Positions 11,085-22,074 of a stretch of 64,000 nucleotides of DNA are shown piece after piece; position 1 is the stretch's first letter, and every line of letters begins with the position of its first letter. The DNA lies in assembly GCA_037043455.1 (NCBI GenBank), contig JAWPHD010008251.1, positions 1 to 64,000 on the forward strand. Direction: 5' to 3'. The DNA is from Cyrtodaria siliqua. Taxonomy: Eukaryota; Mollusca; Bivalvia; Adapedonta; Hiatellidae. A model generated the notes under the pieces. That model ran no database searches, had not been told where the DNA came from, and saw only the letters and a list, made by a program, of their open reading frames with translations. The translations under genes were made by a program, and so were the position numbers.

Positions 11085-12044
11085 TTGTGTCGCCAGCCCT
11101 GTGCTTATTTCACCAAGTACAACCTAACTATACAGTTTGAAGACACGGTGCAATCCTTCATGAATTATGGAGCAGTTATTTTAATGTGTTAAAGTTTAAG
11201 AAAAGTGGCATACATCTGCATTGGATAATTGACAAGGAAGAACTGTATATAGAGTTTCATGACCATAGGTCAATATTTTGCCAAGTTATGAGCTAGGTTA
11301 GGTTTCAGGTTAAAGTTTTATGAAAAAGGGGCATAAGTCACCCTAATTGTAAGTCAGAGTTATTGGATATGTGTAACGACATTCGTTCAGTTAATATGAA
11401 TATGTGTGTGAAGTTTCATGAACATAGGTCAAATACTTCTTAAGTTTATAATGGCCACTTATGAGCTTGGTTAGGTTGCAGGTTAAAGTTTTATGAAAGG
11501 GGCATAACTCTGTCAAATGAAAGTCAGAGTTATTGATCATGGGTAACAATATTCTTTGTGGTAAGATGAATAAATGTGTGAAGATTCATGAACATAGGCC
11601 AAATACTTCTTAAGTTATGGCTTGTTATGAGCCTGGTTAGGTTGCAGGTTAAAGTTTTATGAAAGGGGGCATAATTCTGTCAAATTGAAAGTCAGAGTTA
11701 TTGGTCATAGGTAACAATATTCTGTGCGGTAAGATGAATTTATGTGTGAAGTTTCATAAACATAGATCAAATACTTCTTAAGTTATGACTTGTTATGAGC
11801 CTAGTTAGGTTGCAGGTTAAAGTTTTATAAAAAGGGGTATAACTCTGTCAAAATAAAAATCAGATTTTTTGGACATATTTAACATCATTTCATAGGTTAA
11901 GATGAAGATGTGTGTGACGTTTCATGAAAATATGTCAACTATTTTTTAAGTTATGGCCAAAGTTAGGATGCAGGTAAAAGTGTGACGGACGGTGACCGAC
12001 AAAGTGATCTCTAAGTGTCTGCCATGCTACGCATGTGACACGAA
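11085..12044 (+). mobile_element. Tandem-core element of a GTGTCGCC-ended family
   Basis: It begins near AACACTTGTGTCGCC and ends after a short (GACG) tract with GATCTCTAAGTGTCTGCCATGCTACGCATGTGACACG, where GTGTC and GACAC can pair. Inside are about four units of roughly 155 bp (GGGGCATAACTCTGTCAAA, GAAGTTTCATGAACATAGG, GGTTAGGTTGCAGGTTAAAG). A shorter copy lies inverted at 39.36-39.66 kb with the same two ends, which supports these boundaries. Confidence 0.65.
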
Positions 12045-12372
12045 AAGGGCGGTAATTTAGGATTATCCAAGTTTCATTTTATTTTATTATATAAAAAATC
12101 TGCAATAAATGAGTGGAGATTTTATGTTTTTATATTATTTCCTAACAGTTTTAAGTTTATATCTTTAAAGGGACTTCGATTCATGTCTTGTGTTTTATCG
12201 GCACATTTGATGTTTTCATATAAAGGGAGTCTAACTCTCTGTGTGGATTAGCTTACAATTTGGTAAGTATAGTATCCATGCTTTTGACGATAAAATATAT
12301 ACATATTTTATGAATTTTGCCTCTCTATCATATGTCACTGCATGGAGATAAAAGTAGCTCATTTGTATTAGC

Positions 12373-12430
12373 CTACGGTACCCTTTAAATGAAGAAAATA
12401 GAACTTTTCTTCATTTAAAGAGTACCGTAG
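12373..12430. repeat. 26-bp hairpin
   Basis: Two 26-nt arms (12373-12398 and 12405-12430) pair with a single mismatch around a 6-nt loop. Each arm includes a TTTAAATGAAG-type core and TACGGTAC. It may be a tiny foldback element, a hairpin terminus or a transcript hairpin. No neighbouring gene explains it. Confidence 0.75.
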
Positions 12431-12514
12431 AGAGAATTGTTTGGACAAATACATTTTTAAAACTAGAACTGTCGCCGGAGGCGGACAAATATCCCCCGCT
12501 GGCAACTTGTTGGT

Positions 12515-13805
12515 CACGGTGGGGAATCAAAGGCACCATAACGCTATCGTTATGCGTTAAAATTGTCACCGTGCATTTTCCGTTACGGTGCCCAGCGCAG
12601 AAATTGTCGTCAAAAGGGGAATGAGAAATTGTGTTGTTTTTTATCAAGACGTTTTATGTCCAATTCCCCAAAATCGGGGAATGTCATTCCGGACAAATAT
12701 GTCCAACCTTTATTTTGAAACCAAAATAATTGACAAAATGCCAAAATCTAATCGTGTAGAGTGTTTGGACTTTGCAAGAGTTCATTGTTGATTTGTCAAA
12801 ATCAGAATTTTGTGACCATTCTTCAACGATCTGCAGGTTTGCGCTTATATTTGACCTTCATACAACTGTGTAATGGACAGACGGATGCTCTGGTACAAAA
12901 AACTGAATATTATATGCCATATAAAATGCTATAAACCCATTTTTTGAACGTCGTGGTGCCCAGGTCGAGACTATGGTGCCCAAGTCGCGACATGGTGCCC
13001 AGTACAAGTAACTTTAAAAAAAAAAAAAAACGGTCAATTTAATAAAATATACACAGGTATCCACTAAATAAATATTTGAATTGACTTGACCTGTGTTAAA
13101 ATGTGTTTGTGGGGAAACTTAATTCAACTTCAAACTGCTAAATTATCCAATTAGTCCATCCCTCCACAATCCCTGCCTTTTGTTTCGAACTCTGTTCATG
13201 TTCCCATTAATTATCCACCAAATAGTCTCTATAGGACATAACTATTTATTTAGTGGATACCTGTGTATATTTTATTAAATGTGACCGTTTTCTTTTTCTT
13301 TTAAAGTTACTTGCACTGGGCACCATGTCGCGACATGGGCACCATAGTCTCGACCTGGGCACCACGACGTTTCAAAAAATGGGTTTATAGCATTTTATAT
13401 GGCATATAATATTCAGTTTTTTGTACCAGATCATCCGTCTGTCCATTACACAATTGTATGAAGGTCAAATATTAGCGTAGACCTGCAGATCGTTGAAGAA
13501 TGGTCACAAAATTCTGATTTTGACAAATCAACAATGAACACTTGCAAAGTCCAAACGCTCTACACGATTAGATTTTGGCATTTTTTCAATTATTTTGCTT
13601 TCAAAATAAAGGTTGGACATATTTGTCCGGAATGACATTCCCCGATTTTGGGGAATTGGACATAACACGTCTTGATAAAAAAACAACACAATTTCACACT
13701 CGCCTTTTGACGACAATTTTTGCGCTGGGCACCGTAACGGAAAATGCACGGTGACAATTTTAACGCATAACAATAGCGTTATGGTGCCTTTGATTCCCCA
13801 CCGTG
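12515..13805. mobile_element. 1.29-kb foldback element with Transib/RAG-like tips
   Basis: Inverted arms of about 560 bp (12515-13073 and about 13246-13805, roughly 95% alike by eye) surround a spacer of about 170 bp. The outer tips are CACGGTGGGGAATC. TTGGT lies directly outside both ends (12510-12514 and 13806-13810), a 5-bp target duplication. Transib and RAG-like transposons make 5-bp duplications and have tips beginning with a CACNGTG-like heptamer, as in recombination signal sequences; this tip fits that pattern. No transposase frame is present, so it would have been mobilised in trans. Superfamily assignment is an inference from ends only. Confidence 0.75.
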
Positions 13806-13859
13806 TTGGTGGGTCGGTAGACATACAAGACTTTGTTCCTATAAGATATATAGACATAC

Positions 13860-14450
13860 GGAAATGAAATGGCCATAACTCCTACAAAGAATTTATAACT
13901 TGCGGACAAGAATTTATAACATGGGGTTTTAAAGAAATAGCGCGGACAAGAATTTTCTATTTGACTACCAAGTATGAAATGCATTAAAAATACAAAGGGT
14001 CATAACTCAGTGGAAATTTATTGAACTGGAACGTCATGACAGTATGCACATCTCCACTTGATATTGATACTTCCTATCAAGTTTCAATAAATTCTAACAA
14101 GGAGTTTTAGAGAAATAGCCCAGACAAGAATTTTGTATTATATATATATTTTGGAAATACAAAGGGCCATAACTCAGTGGAAAATTATCGAACCAGAATG
14201 TCATGACAGTATGCACATGTCCACTTGATATTGATACTTCCTAGCAAGTTTCAATAAATTCTAACAAGGAGTTTTAGAGAAATAGCCCGGACAAGAATTT
14301 TGTATTATATATATGTATATTTTTGAAATACAAAGGGACATAACTCAGTGGAAAATTATCGAACGATAGTATGCGCATGTCCACTCGATATTGAAACTTC
14401 CTAGCAAGTTTCGGGAAATAGCTCAGACAAGAATTTCTCTATAAGGTAAT
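13860..14450 (+). repeat. ~165-bp tandem array
   Basis: Three to four copies of a unit with GGGCCATAACTCAGTGGAAA, ATGACAGTATGCACATGTCC, TTGATATTGATACTTCCTA and AAGGAGTTTTAGAGAAATAGC. The word style is the same as in the other HINE-like arrays. The ends are not defined here. Confidence 0.65.
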
Positions 14451-14482
14451 GTTATTTTGAGTATCATGTAATTTGAACATGT

Positions 14483-14695
14483 TTGTGTTATGTCATTTTC
14501 AACACATGTAAGGTTATATATGACAGTCAATCTTTTTTTGTGTTGGAGGCAGACCACCCACTTTTCGTGGGTAGGAACAGTACTGTACACCTCCTGCCGT
14601 CTGTAAGAATCATCACTTCCTTACAAGTCGAGTTCCCAGTGGGATTGAACCACAGCGGTGTGAGGCGAGAAGGTTTACATGTTACTTGCAATTGC
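14483..14695 (-). mobile_element. tRNA-derived SINE, minus orientation
   Basis: Reading the minus strand from about 14695 gives a B box (GGTTCAATCCCACTGGGA), then a conserved body with GTGGGTGGTCTGCC, then a tail with TGACTGTCATATATAACC and ACATGTGTTGAAAATGAC. The order matches the plus-strand SINE at 32.37-32.58 kb (GTTCGAATCCCACTGGGA...GGGTGGTCGGCC). The tail sequence is the monomer of the satellite at 39.9-40.8 kb. The 5' A box is not preserved clearly. Confidence 0.6.
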
Positions 14696-14699
14696 TAGC

Positions 14700-15210
14700 A
14701 CTGATGTTGTGGGGTCTATACATATGAATGCAGTTGTCATGTGTTTTATGGCTATTTAATTTTTGAGATCATTTTCAAATACAGCTCACATTTATATTTT
14801 CATTCAGAATTGTAAAAAAAATTGTGAACTTGTGTTCAGGCATAGCTAGACCAGGTTTCGTCATACATATGGTTGATCGCAATACTAACAAATCATTAAA
14901 ATTGCTTTTAAATGCATTACTAGAGTATGTATTTTTTTATTTTCAAAATGTTCGTATGCACGTGCATATAGGCAGCTACGCACCTGGTGTTTAAAGTATA
15001 TTTATTACATTTTCATCGGTGAAAGATTGGGATTTCTCAGTTAAAGAATATTCATAATCGCTAAATATTATTAACTAACTGTGACGCTGAGTTATGACGT
15101 CAATAAAGTGGTGCTGATGTCGACGTCATCCGCCGATAACGTTCAATAAAGCGAATAATTTTGGTTAAAATTATGACAAACTGATTTAAACTGATTTAAA
15201 CTGTAATAAA
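14700..15210. other. AT-rich stretch, no feature seen
   Basis: Mostly AT-rich DNA without a supported exon or tandem structure. A short direct repeat (CTGATTTAAA twice) precedes the hairpin at 15.2 kb. Confidence 0.4.
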
Positions 15211-15214
15211 CAGA

Positions 15215-15338
15215 TAATTAACTGCTGGGTTCCGATTATTGGGAAATCCTTCACTCGATGGTAGCCGTGTTTTGTTTTGAGCCACACATCTACCATCTCG
15301 TGAAGGATTTCCCTAGAATCAATCCCAGCAGTTAAATA
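15215..15338. repeat. Imperfect ~46-bp hairpin
   Basis: Arms of about 46 nt, from AACTGCTGGG...CGATGGTAG to CTACCATCTCG...CCCAGCAGTT, pair with a few mismatches around a loop of about 28 nt. It could be a miniature inverted-repeat element or a small-RNA precursor. The loop contains GTGTTTTGTTTTGAGC. Confidence 0.7.
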
Positions 15339-15339
15339 A

Positions 15340-15890
15340 TCTCTATATTAGCACTGCTCTTAAAATGGGGAAAAGTCTGTCACTCTCGTTAACAAACCTT
15401 TCATAGCATTTGTATTGACAACTATTTTATAAATGCTTTCTTATTTCCGTTTCGTCATTGTTATTGAAGGGTACAAGGTATTACTAAGCTTTCTATAACA
15501 GGCTGAGTACTGAAGTATTGTAATGTATTCTTGTCTACTATGATGAGTAGTTTCTTCATTGTCATGTTAGTTATGATTATTATTTTGAACTATTAATTAA
15601 CTATTTTAGCCGTGTTTTATTAGAAACTCCACACACAATACAATGCAAACTCGGCCAATATGATCCGGAAGTCGGCCAATATAAAAAAACAAGGCCATTA
15701 TGAAAAAACTTGCCAATACGAGATTTAAGTGACTTCATTCACGTTAAGTAACGTCATTCGCACTCGCTTTTTGACCTATAAATGAAATGCAGCTTATGTC
15801 AAAATAATTTGATTAAGAACAAATTATGTAGTAGTTTATGTTAATACAATAAATCCGCGGATTCACATGTCTCCCCTAACAAGGACAGGA
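15340..15890. other. Spacer, no gene seen
   Basis: AT-rich sequence. Three short GGCCAATA(T) repeats occur around 15650-15720, and an AATCCGCGGATTC end-type motif shared with 5.69 kb occurs near 15851. Confidence 0.4.
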
Positions 15891-15892
15891 CT

Positions 15893-16700
15893 TATAAACA
15901 AGAGCACCGCAAGCGGTGCAGACGCTCAACATTGGTGAAGTTACAAGGACTATCACAACCTGACTTCTATGGTGATGTGATTTATAAACTTCGTAAGATT
16001 CTTGGTCATGATCACTTTCATACTATCTTTGTTAAACTTGTTAAAAAGTTTATCAAAAGAGGTTATGACCCTATCATTTTGACACGTACTGCATGCTTGG
16101 TGGTGGACACTTTTACAGTTCGCCACTATGCTTTCCTCTTTAATTGTACGATGACCGGACAGGCTGTGGACCCTATGATGACGCCTACCTAAAGCCCAAT
16201 AGGACGGTGGCGTTTGATGTTTGTCTATGATCTTTCTTGTCGTGCCCTTAATGGTTTATTCTCTTGTTGCTCTGGCTTCTGCCAAGTCATTGAGTACCTT
16301 CATTGTGGCTTTCTAGGCTATTGTTTTTTGTATTATATTTACACGAGCATATTTGTGTTTTACTTATATCGCCTATTGATGCTGCCTTGTTGGTTAGAGA
16401 TTAGATCATGGTGGGGATTTCTTTATTAACACTGTCCTGTTTTAATGGGATGACAGTAGGGTAAGTGTGAGGTTTGGTGCACCCTAGAACCGGTTTAAAC
16501 CCCCAGTGGCCTTCTTTGCAACTGACCGTTCCAATGCGGTAGCCCTATTGTCAACCCTTTTGCGTTTGTGATGTCGTTTGCATTGAATATTACTTTTGCC
16601 TTCTTGTTTGTCTGTTTGCGTGTTTGTTTTTGTGTTTTGTGGTTGACTGTCCTCCTTGAATGCTACTTTCCCTGTCCGATCTTTTTATATTTCTTTACAA
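15893..16700 (+). mobile_element. 3' portion of a multicopy retroelement-like repeat
   Basis: After an AACAAGAGCACCGCAAGCGG start-type motif there is a reading frame at 15932-16192 (no ATG; it begins at a TTG codon) encoding GLSQPDFYGDVIYKLRK, then FVKLVKKFIKRGYDPIILTR and ACLVVD. A noncoding tail with GGTAGCCCTATTGTCAACCC and TGTTTGTTTTTGTGTTTTG follows. The tail is repeated, inverted, at 56.56-56.74 kb, which shows the block is dispersed. I recall similar FYGD...RKI-type peptides from mollusc repeat-encoded hypothetical proteins, but cannot assign the element class. Confidence 0.45.
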
Positions 16701-17160
16701 TTTATTAACATTGATTAACAAGGCAGACGGGTTTCTATCAATTATATATATTTTTATATATAAACACATGCTGGAAACAGGATATTCATAATTAATAATG
16801 CTTAATATTTTTGTTGTTCAAGTGTTCATGGTGAGGTGTTGATTCTATTAAACTTTAGTTATATTATATATAGAATCACTTTTATTAGTAATGTTATATA
16901 ATACACAACAACATAACACCATTGACATAAATGGAAAACGTCTTGACGGATGAATCCAGCAAGCAGACAGGATCACTTTTATTAATGTTATAAAAAAACA
17001 CCTACTGAGAAGGAGAAAAAAAATTGTTTTAGAGGGGGTTGGGGGGCGGTAAGGGTAGGGGCGCAGAGGGGGGACGGGAGTGTTTCTTATTTGTATGGTG
17101 GTATATTGTATGACATATAACTGCTTTTGTTTAGGAAAAAAATAGTATTTTAATATTTTA
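16701..17160. other. AT-rich spacer with a G-rich tract
   Basis: No gene is seen. A guanine-rich run at about 17032-17085 could form a G-quadruplex. Confidence 0.45.
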
Positions 17161-17164
17161 CTTT

Positions 17165-18775
17165 AATAAAACATATTTAACCTCAAAAAAGAAGGACAAG
17201 GTCATAGATGAAACACATGTGTCCAAAAAGATGCACTACCCAAGACACAACTATGTGAAAATAGAAATGTTTGTATTCAAAAGATTAAACTATAAACTAA
17301 TTTTTTTTTTGAGATATCAGTAGTTGAGAAAGTGACATGTACATAAGAACTACTAAGTTATTTGCCCTTTACTTGGAGGGTGAAGGTCACATCGACTATG
17401 TCACGCAGCGATGTACTATCCCAGATGCAACTAGAACTGTAAGCCAATGGCTAACAAATACCCCCGCTCTAGACTTTTACTATATGGGGAAGAACGTTAG
17501 CAGTCTTTGCTAATGATAAGAGAACAAATTTGGTGCAAATGATATTATCATAAATTAGGCATAATGCAGAAAACAATTGTCATAAAGATTTTATAATTTA
17601 TTAACCATATTTATTTTTATTTTTGTAACTGATAGTTTAAAGGTTATGTAGGGGATAAATATGCAGAAAAATACAGAACTGGGAAAATAATATGACTGCC
17701 TTACCTAATCTTTATAAATGTAATAATGAATTCTTCTGTTAGAGGGTATGATCCTTTTGCTGGGGTATAATAGCCAAATCAACAGGGAACATATAAGGTA
17801 CCTACATAGCAAGTTTTGTTCGAATATCTCATTCCCAACTAAAGTTATCGAGAGGAAAATATTTTTCTATTTTTAGCAACAGTGACCTTGAAACCGACCC
17901 CAGTGACCCCAACTGCAATCCCAAACTTCCTTTTCATATAAGCTACCTACACAGCAAGTTTCATTCCAATACCTCATTCCTAACAAAAGCTATTGAGCGG
18001 ACACCATTTTTCTATTTTAGTAACAGTGACCTTGACTCCAGTGACCCCAAATGCAATCCCAAGCTTCCTTCACATATAAGCTACCTACCCTGCAAGTTTC
18101 ATCACAATACCTCATTCCTAACAAAAGTTATTGATCGGACAAAATTGCGTCTATGGACAGACGTACGGACAAGCCGAATCAAGTATATCACCACTACAAA
18201 CTTTGTTTGCGGGGGTATAACTATAACCAAAGTTTGAAAGGTCTATCACATACAGTCCATGAGAAAGTGACCTAAAGACAAAAATTGAATGTAAAATTAT
18301 TAAGTTATCTGCCCTTTGCTTGGGTCATATCCGCATCTACCATGTCACGTAGCAATGTACTAACCAAGATGCAAATATAACCAAAGTTTGACAGGTCTAT
18401 CGCATACAGTCCATGAGAGTGACCTAAATGCAAAAATTGAATGTAAAATGATTAAGTTATCTGACCTTTGCTTGGAGGTTAAAGGTCACATCAGCATCTA
18501 CTATGTCACATAGCGATATATTATATCCAAGATGCAACTATAACCAAAGTTTGAAAGGTCTAGTGCATACAGTTCCTGAGAAAATGATCTAAACGCAAAC
18601 GTTTAATGTACAATTATTAAGTTATCTGCCCTTTGCTTGGAGGGCAAAGGTCACACCTGCATTTTTTATATCAAGTTGCGATGTATTAGCCAATATACAA
18701 CTATAAGCAAAGTTTGAATGGTCTGGTGCATATAATTTGTGAGAAAGTGACCTAAATGCAAAACTTGAATGTTGA
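17165..18775 (+). repeat. Second family-4 (~180-bp) array, interrupted
   Basis: Units matching 9.56-10.29 kb (TTATCTGCCCTTTGCTTGG, GTTTGAAAGGTCTA, GAGAAAGTGACCTAAA) occur at 17200-17433 and continue at 18219-18775. The break within one unit (GATGCAACTA | TAACCAAAG) is filled by the element at 17434-18218. Confidence 0.7.
17434..18218 (+). mobile_element. Element nested in family-4 array (family 5)
   Basis: It interrupts a family-4 unit; AACTA occurs on both sides (17429-17433 and 18219-18223). Near its ends are ATACCCCCGC (about 17458) and the complement GCGGGGGTAT (18209-18218). It contains three units of about 125 bp (CAGTGACCTTGA, CATATAAGCTACCTACAC, CAAGTTTCATTCCAATACC) and a short GGACAGACGTACGGAC tract. 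The same units occur inverted in the helicase intron at 36.75-37.48 kb and at 41.04-41.48 kb. The 5-bp direct repeat may be chance if it is Helentron-like. Confidence 0.65.
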
Positions 18776-18792
18776 CGCCTTCGCCGCCGCAG

Positions 18793-18905
18793 GAGTCCTT
18801 GGACCAATAACTGGGCCAATATGACAGTCCTTGGACCAATAACTGGTCCAATATGACATTCCTTTGACCAATAACTGGACCACTTAATTAATAACATCAT
18901 GTTAT
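18793..18905 (+). repeat. Short copy of the 20-bp minisatellite block
   Basis: Contains a few GTCCTTGGACCAATA units and ends TTAATAACATCATGTTATT, the same terminal sequence that closes the large array at about 20.22-20.25 kb. The two blocks therefore flank the region 18.9-19.8 kb as direct repeats. Confidence 0.65.
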
Positions 18906-18949
18906 TCCAAACCTCCATAATGGTGAAATGTCAGGCAAAGATTCAAAAA

Positions 18950-19795
18950 GAATAGCAAAATCAATTAAAATCAAATCCAGATGCACAATGCTATATATCT
19001 GATGAAAGCAAAAGAAAGAAAGCACAAAAACTATGTATCTGCTAGCCAGCTATCCAGGCGTGAGAAAACTAAACGGAGTAACAAGAATATTGAGTATTTG
19101 AGTCATTACAGACAAAAGAAGAAAATACAAGAGGCAGCAGCTGTTCAGGTTAAACAAAATGAGATGATGGAAACAAGTGGCCATGATATGTGATCAACAT
19201 CTGTAACATCAGATCCTCTAATTGTTTGAATCGCATTTCCAAATCGCAGAGCTGGTTCAAAAGTAAGCATAGTTAGAGCATATGCAAAGAAAACCAGGCA
19301 AATTGAGCAAATGAAAAAGGAAGACACCAATCTTCTGAGAAAGTATAAAAAAATAATATATGCTCTACAGAGAATTAGAAAACAAGAGGCCCAATAGGAC
19401 CTGTATCGCTCTACTGCCTATATGGAGTCTGTGGTTGGTGGGTTGGGGGATTTTTTTTTGTGTGGGGGGGAATATTAGTTGTTATGGCACTTATGACAAA
19501 ACCCTCTGCCCAGCACTGAGCAAAATGGCAGTCAAAAATGACTGCAAATTCCCCAAGTTGTAACCATGTAGAGGAGCCTCTTTACACATTTGGAAACAAT
19601 TACTTCTAAGTAATGTTTTGCAAAGTGAAATCGTATTGCAAAGATCAAGAGATCTCAATCTGTTGCATGCGTAACATGATAGGAGGAAAGCTGCCTCGAA
19701 AATACAAGCTCATAGCAAATGCCAGAAAGAGTACTGGTATGGGACACAATCGTCTATCAACAGTATCTCAAAAGAGAAGCATTTCATCAATGATG
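18950..19795 (+). pseudogene. Degenerate coding remnant, Lys-rich, interrupted
   Basis: Several short frames read like pieces of one basic protein: an Arg/Lys-rich helix-like segment at 18981-19193 (RREKTKRSNKNIEY, HYRQKKKIQE), another at about 19258-19370 (RAYAKKTRQIEQMKKE, LRKYKKIIYALQRIRK), and one at 19613-19800 (GGKLPRKYKLIANARK, VSQKRSISSMM). The GGKLPRKYKL stretch resembles a conserved segment of large uncharacterised invertebrate proteins, from memory only. A HINE-type start (ACAAGAGGCCCAATAGG) interrupts it near 19384. It lies between two copies of a 20-bp minisatellite. No intact gene; function unknown. Confidence 0.35.
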
Positions 19796-19799
19796 GTAT

Positions 19800-20213
19800 T
19801 GTCCTTGGACCAATATGACAGTCCTGGGACCAATCCTGGGACCAATATGACAGTCCTGGGACCAATATGACAGTCCTTGGACCAATATGACAGTCCTGGG
19901 ACCAATATGACAGTCCTGGGACCAATATGACAGTTCTGGGACCAATATGACAGTCCTGGGACCAATATGACAGTACTGGGACCAATATGACAGTCCTGGG
20001 ACCAATATGACAGTCCTTGGACCAATATGACAGTCCTGGGACCAATATGACAGTCATGGGACCAATATGACAGTCCTGGGACCAATATGACAGTCCTTGG
20101 ACCAATATGACAGTCCTGGGACCAATATGACAGTCCTTGGACCAATATGACAGTCCTGGGACCAATATGACAGTCCTGGGACCAATATGACAGTCCTTGG
20201 ACCAATAACTTGG
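19800..20213 (+). repeat. 20-bp minisatellite, ~20 copies
   Basis: The unit TGACAGTCCTGGGACCAATA is repeated about 20 times with very few substitutions (TCCT/TCCTT, one TCAT, one TACT). Minus-strand open frames over it exist only because the unit lacks stops. High homogeneity suggests recent expansion from the short copy at 18.8 kb. Confidence 0.9.
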
Positions 20214-20514
20214 CCAATATGAAAACACTTAATAACATCATATTATAGATCTATTATCACATTGGAAGCTTATCATACAGGTAGGTATACTAGTAACAAA
20301 CCTTTCTGTGATGAACAATTTAGATTTTAGTGGTAATATTAAATGAATTGCTGAGAAAAAATAAAACATTTGATGACGGAAATATTCTAGATTTAAAACC
20401 TTCAAAAACACCCCCATTATACCTGCCACTTGAAAATATTAACTGATAATTCTTTTGCTATCCAAATATTTTTTTATTCGAATAAGATGCACTGTTCTAT
20501 TGAGAAAGAGAAAA

Positions 20515-20740
20515 TTATGCATTTTCCTCAATTGAAAGGCAGATAACTCGGCTAATAGTGATCAAATCTGGCTGATTCAAGAACTCATTGGAGATCTTAT
20601 GGATATATAACTACTGTGTGAGTTTGGTTAAGATCAGATGAAAAATGGAGAGTTAAATTGTCCACAAGAAAAAATTAACGGACGTACGGCGGACATGTTG
20701 TTCCATCAGCTTGCTTGGCCTATGGCAAGTAGACCTAAAA
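20515..20740 (+). repeat. Right end of a tandem-core element
   Basis: One core-type unit (GGCAGATAACTCGGCTAATAG, GGTTAAGATCAGATGAAAAATGG) is followed by a short ACGG-like tract and a right end GCTTGCTTGGCCTATGGCAAGTAGACCTAAAA, a diverged form of the family-1 terminus. Confidence 0.6.
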
Positions 20741-20848
20741 GTCATTCTATGCATAAAATGCATAAATAGTCTGGAAATGACATTGCAACGGATGGAAGTG
20801 AAAGACATGAATCAGATAAAAGGACTTGAATGTGCCAAGAACGGAAAA

Positions 20849-21905
20849 AAACAAGAGGTCAATGACCTTGAAGCTTTACTGATAGATTTGTATAGCCAGA
20901 TCAACCATGGGAACCTGTGAAGTGTTTATATATGAAAATAGGACCACTTTCAGAGAAGTAGTCGCCACAAGTTTTCTCTAAATAACTCTACGTAAACAAA
21001 AACGGCCACTGGCAGCCATGTTTGACAATGAATCAAAATGAATTTTGTTTAGGACCAACTACATGTCATGCCAGTCATTTTAGTAAAGGTTTCAAATCAA
21101 TACCACTTATGAGTAGTCACCACAAAGTTGTATTTTTAAAACCTATTTTTAGCTGTTGTGACCATCTTTAATTTCCGGCCGACCTGACTTTTACTTAAGA
21201 CAACTAGACATAAAGAGCAACATTCCTGTAATGTTTCATTAAAATCCATGAAATTGTTTCAGAGGAGTAGTCGCCACAAATGTTTCCTATATAATTTAAT
21301 GTAAACAAAGATGGCCGTAGGCGGCAAGTTTCACATCGAATCAAAATGAATTTTGTTAAAGACCTACTACATGTCACATTAGTCATTTTTGTAAATGTTC
21401 CAAATCAATACCACTTATGGTTTTTGACATGTAGTTGCCACAAAGTTGTATATTTTTTTAGCTGTGGTGGCCATATTGTATTTCCGGCCGACCTGATTTT
21501 TACTTAGGACCAACTAGACATCAAGAACAACATTCCTGTAAAGTTTCATGAAAATCCATTAAATCGTTTCAGAGGAGTAGTTGCCACAAGTTTTTCCTAT
21601 ATAACTCAATGTAAACAAAGATGACCACTCAGGCTACCATGTTTGGCATCCAATCAAAATGAATTTTGGTTAGGACAAACCTCATGACGTGGCAGTCATT
21701 TTGGTAAAGGTTCCACATCAATATCACTTATGTTTTTTGAGAAGTAGTCGCCACAAAGCTGTATTTTTAAAATTTATTTTTGGCCATCTTGAATTTCCTA
21801 CCAAGCTGAATTTTTGCTAGGATCAAATCGACATCAAAAACATTCCTGTCAAGTCTCGTGAAATTCCATCAGTAATTTCCGAGGAGTAGGAAAAAAACCA
21901 CTGCA
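20849..21905 (+). repeat. ~310-bp tandem-core array (family 6)
   Basis: It starts at ACAAGAGGTCAATGACC. Three units of about 310 bp contain TTTCCGGCCGACCTGA, AACATTCCTGTAAAG, GTTTCAGAGGAGTAGTCGCC and a GTAAACAAAGATGGCC segment. The organisation resembles family 3 (GGCGGCCAT, TTTCAGAG) and may be distantly related. No right terminus is seen. Confidence 0.65.
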
Positions 21906-22074
21906 TGAGCGCTGTTGATCTTTGATTACTAAAAATGAACGCACAGGATATACACTAAAGCTATACTTGCGATATATACTTTATGCATTGGCTCGAGATA
22001 TAAAACTATAAAACAATAGTATGCTATATACTTGATTGCTGTCAAACTGTGCTTATAGTTGTATCTTAAGTGGT
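21906..22074. other. Spacer
   Basis: AT-rich sequence with no feature recognised. Confidence 0.3.

Noticed and set aside
13528..13984. Minus-strand ORFs of 74-109 codons
   Set aside because: They lie in one arm of the foldback element, the opposite arm carries the mirrored version, and they resemble no transposase.
19710..20241. Minus-strand ORFs of 157-172 codons over the 20-bp repeat
   Set aside because: Stop-free simple repeat; three frames are open and there is no non-repeat coding sequence at either end.
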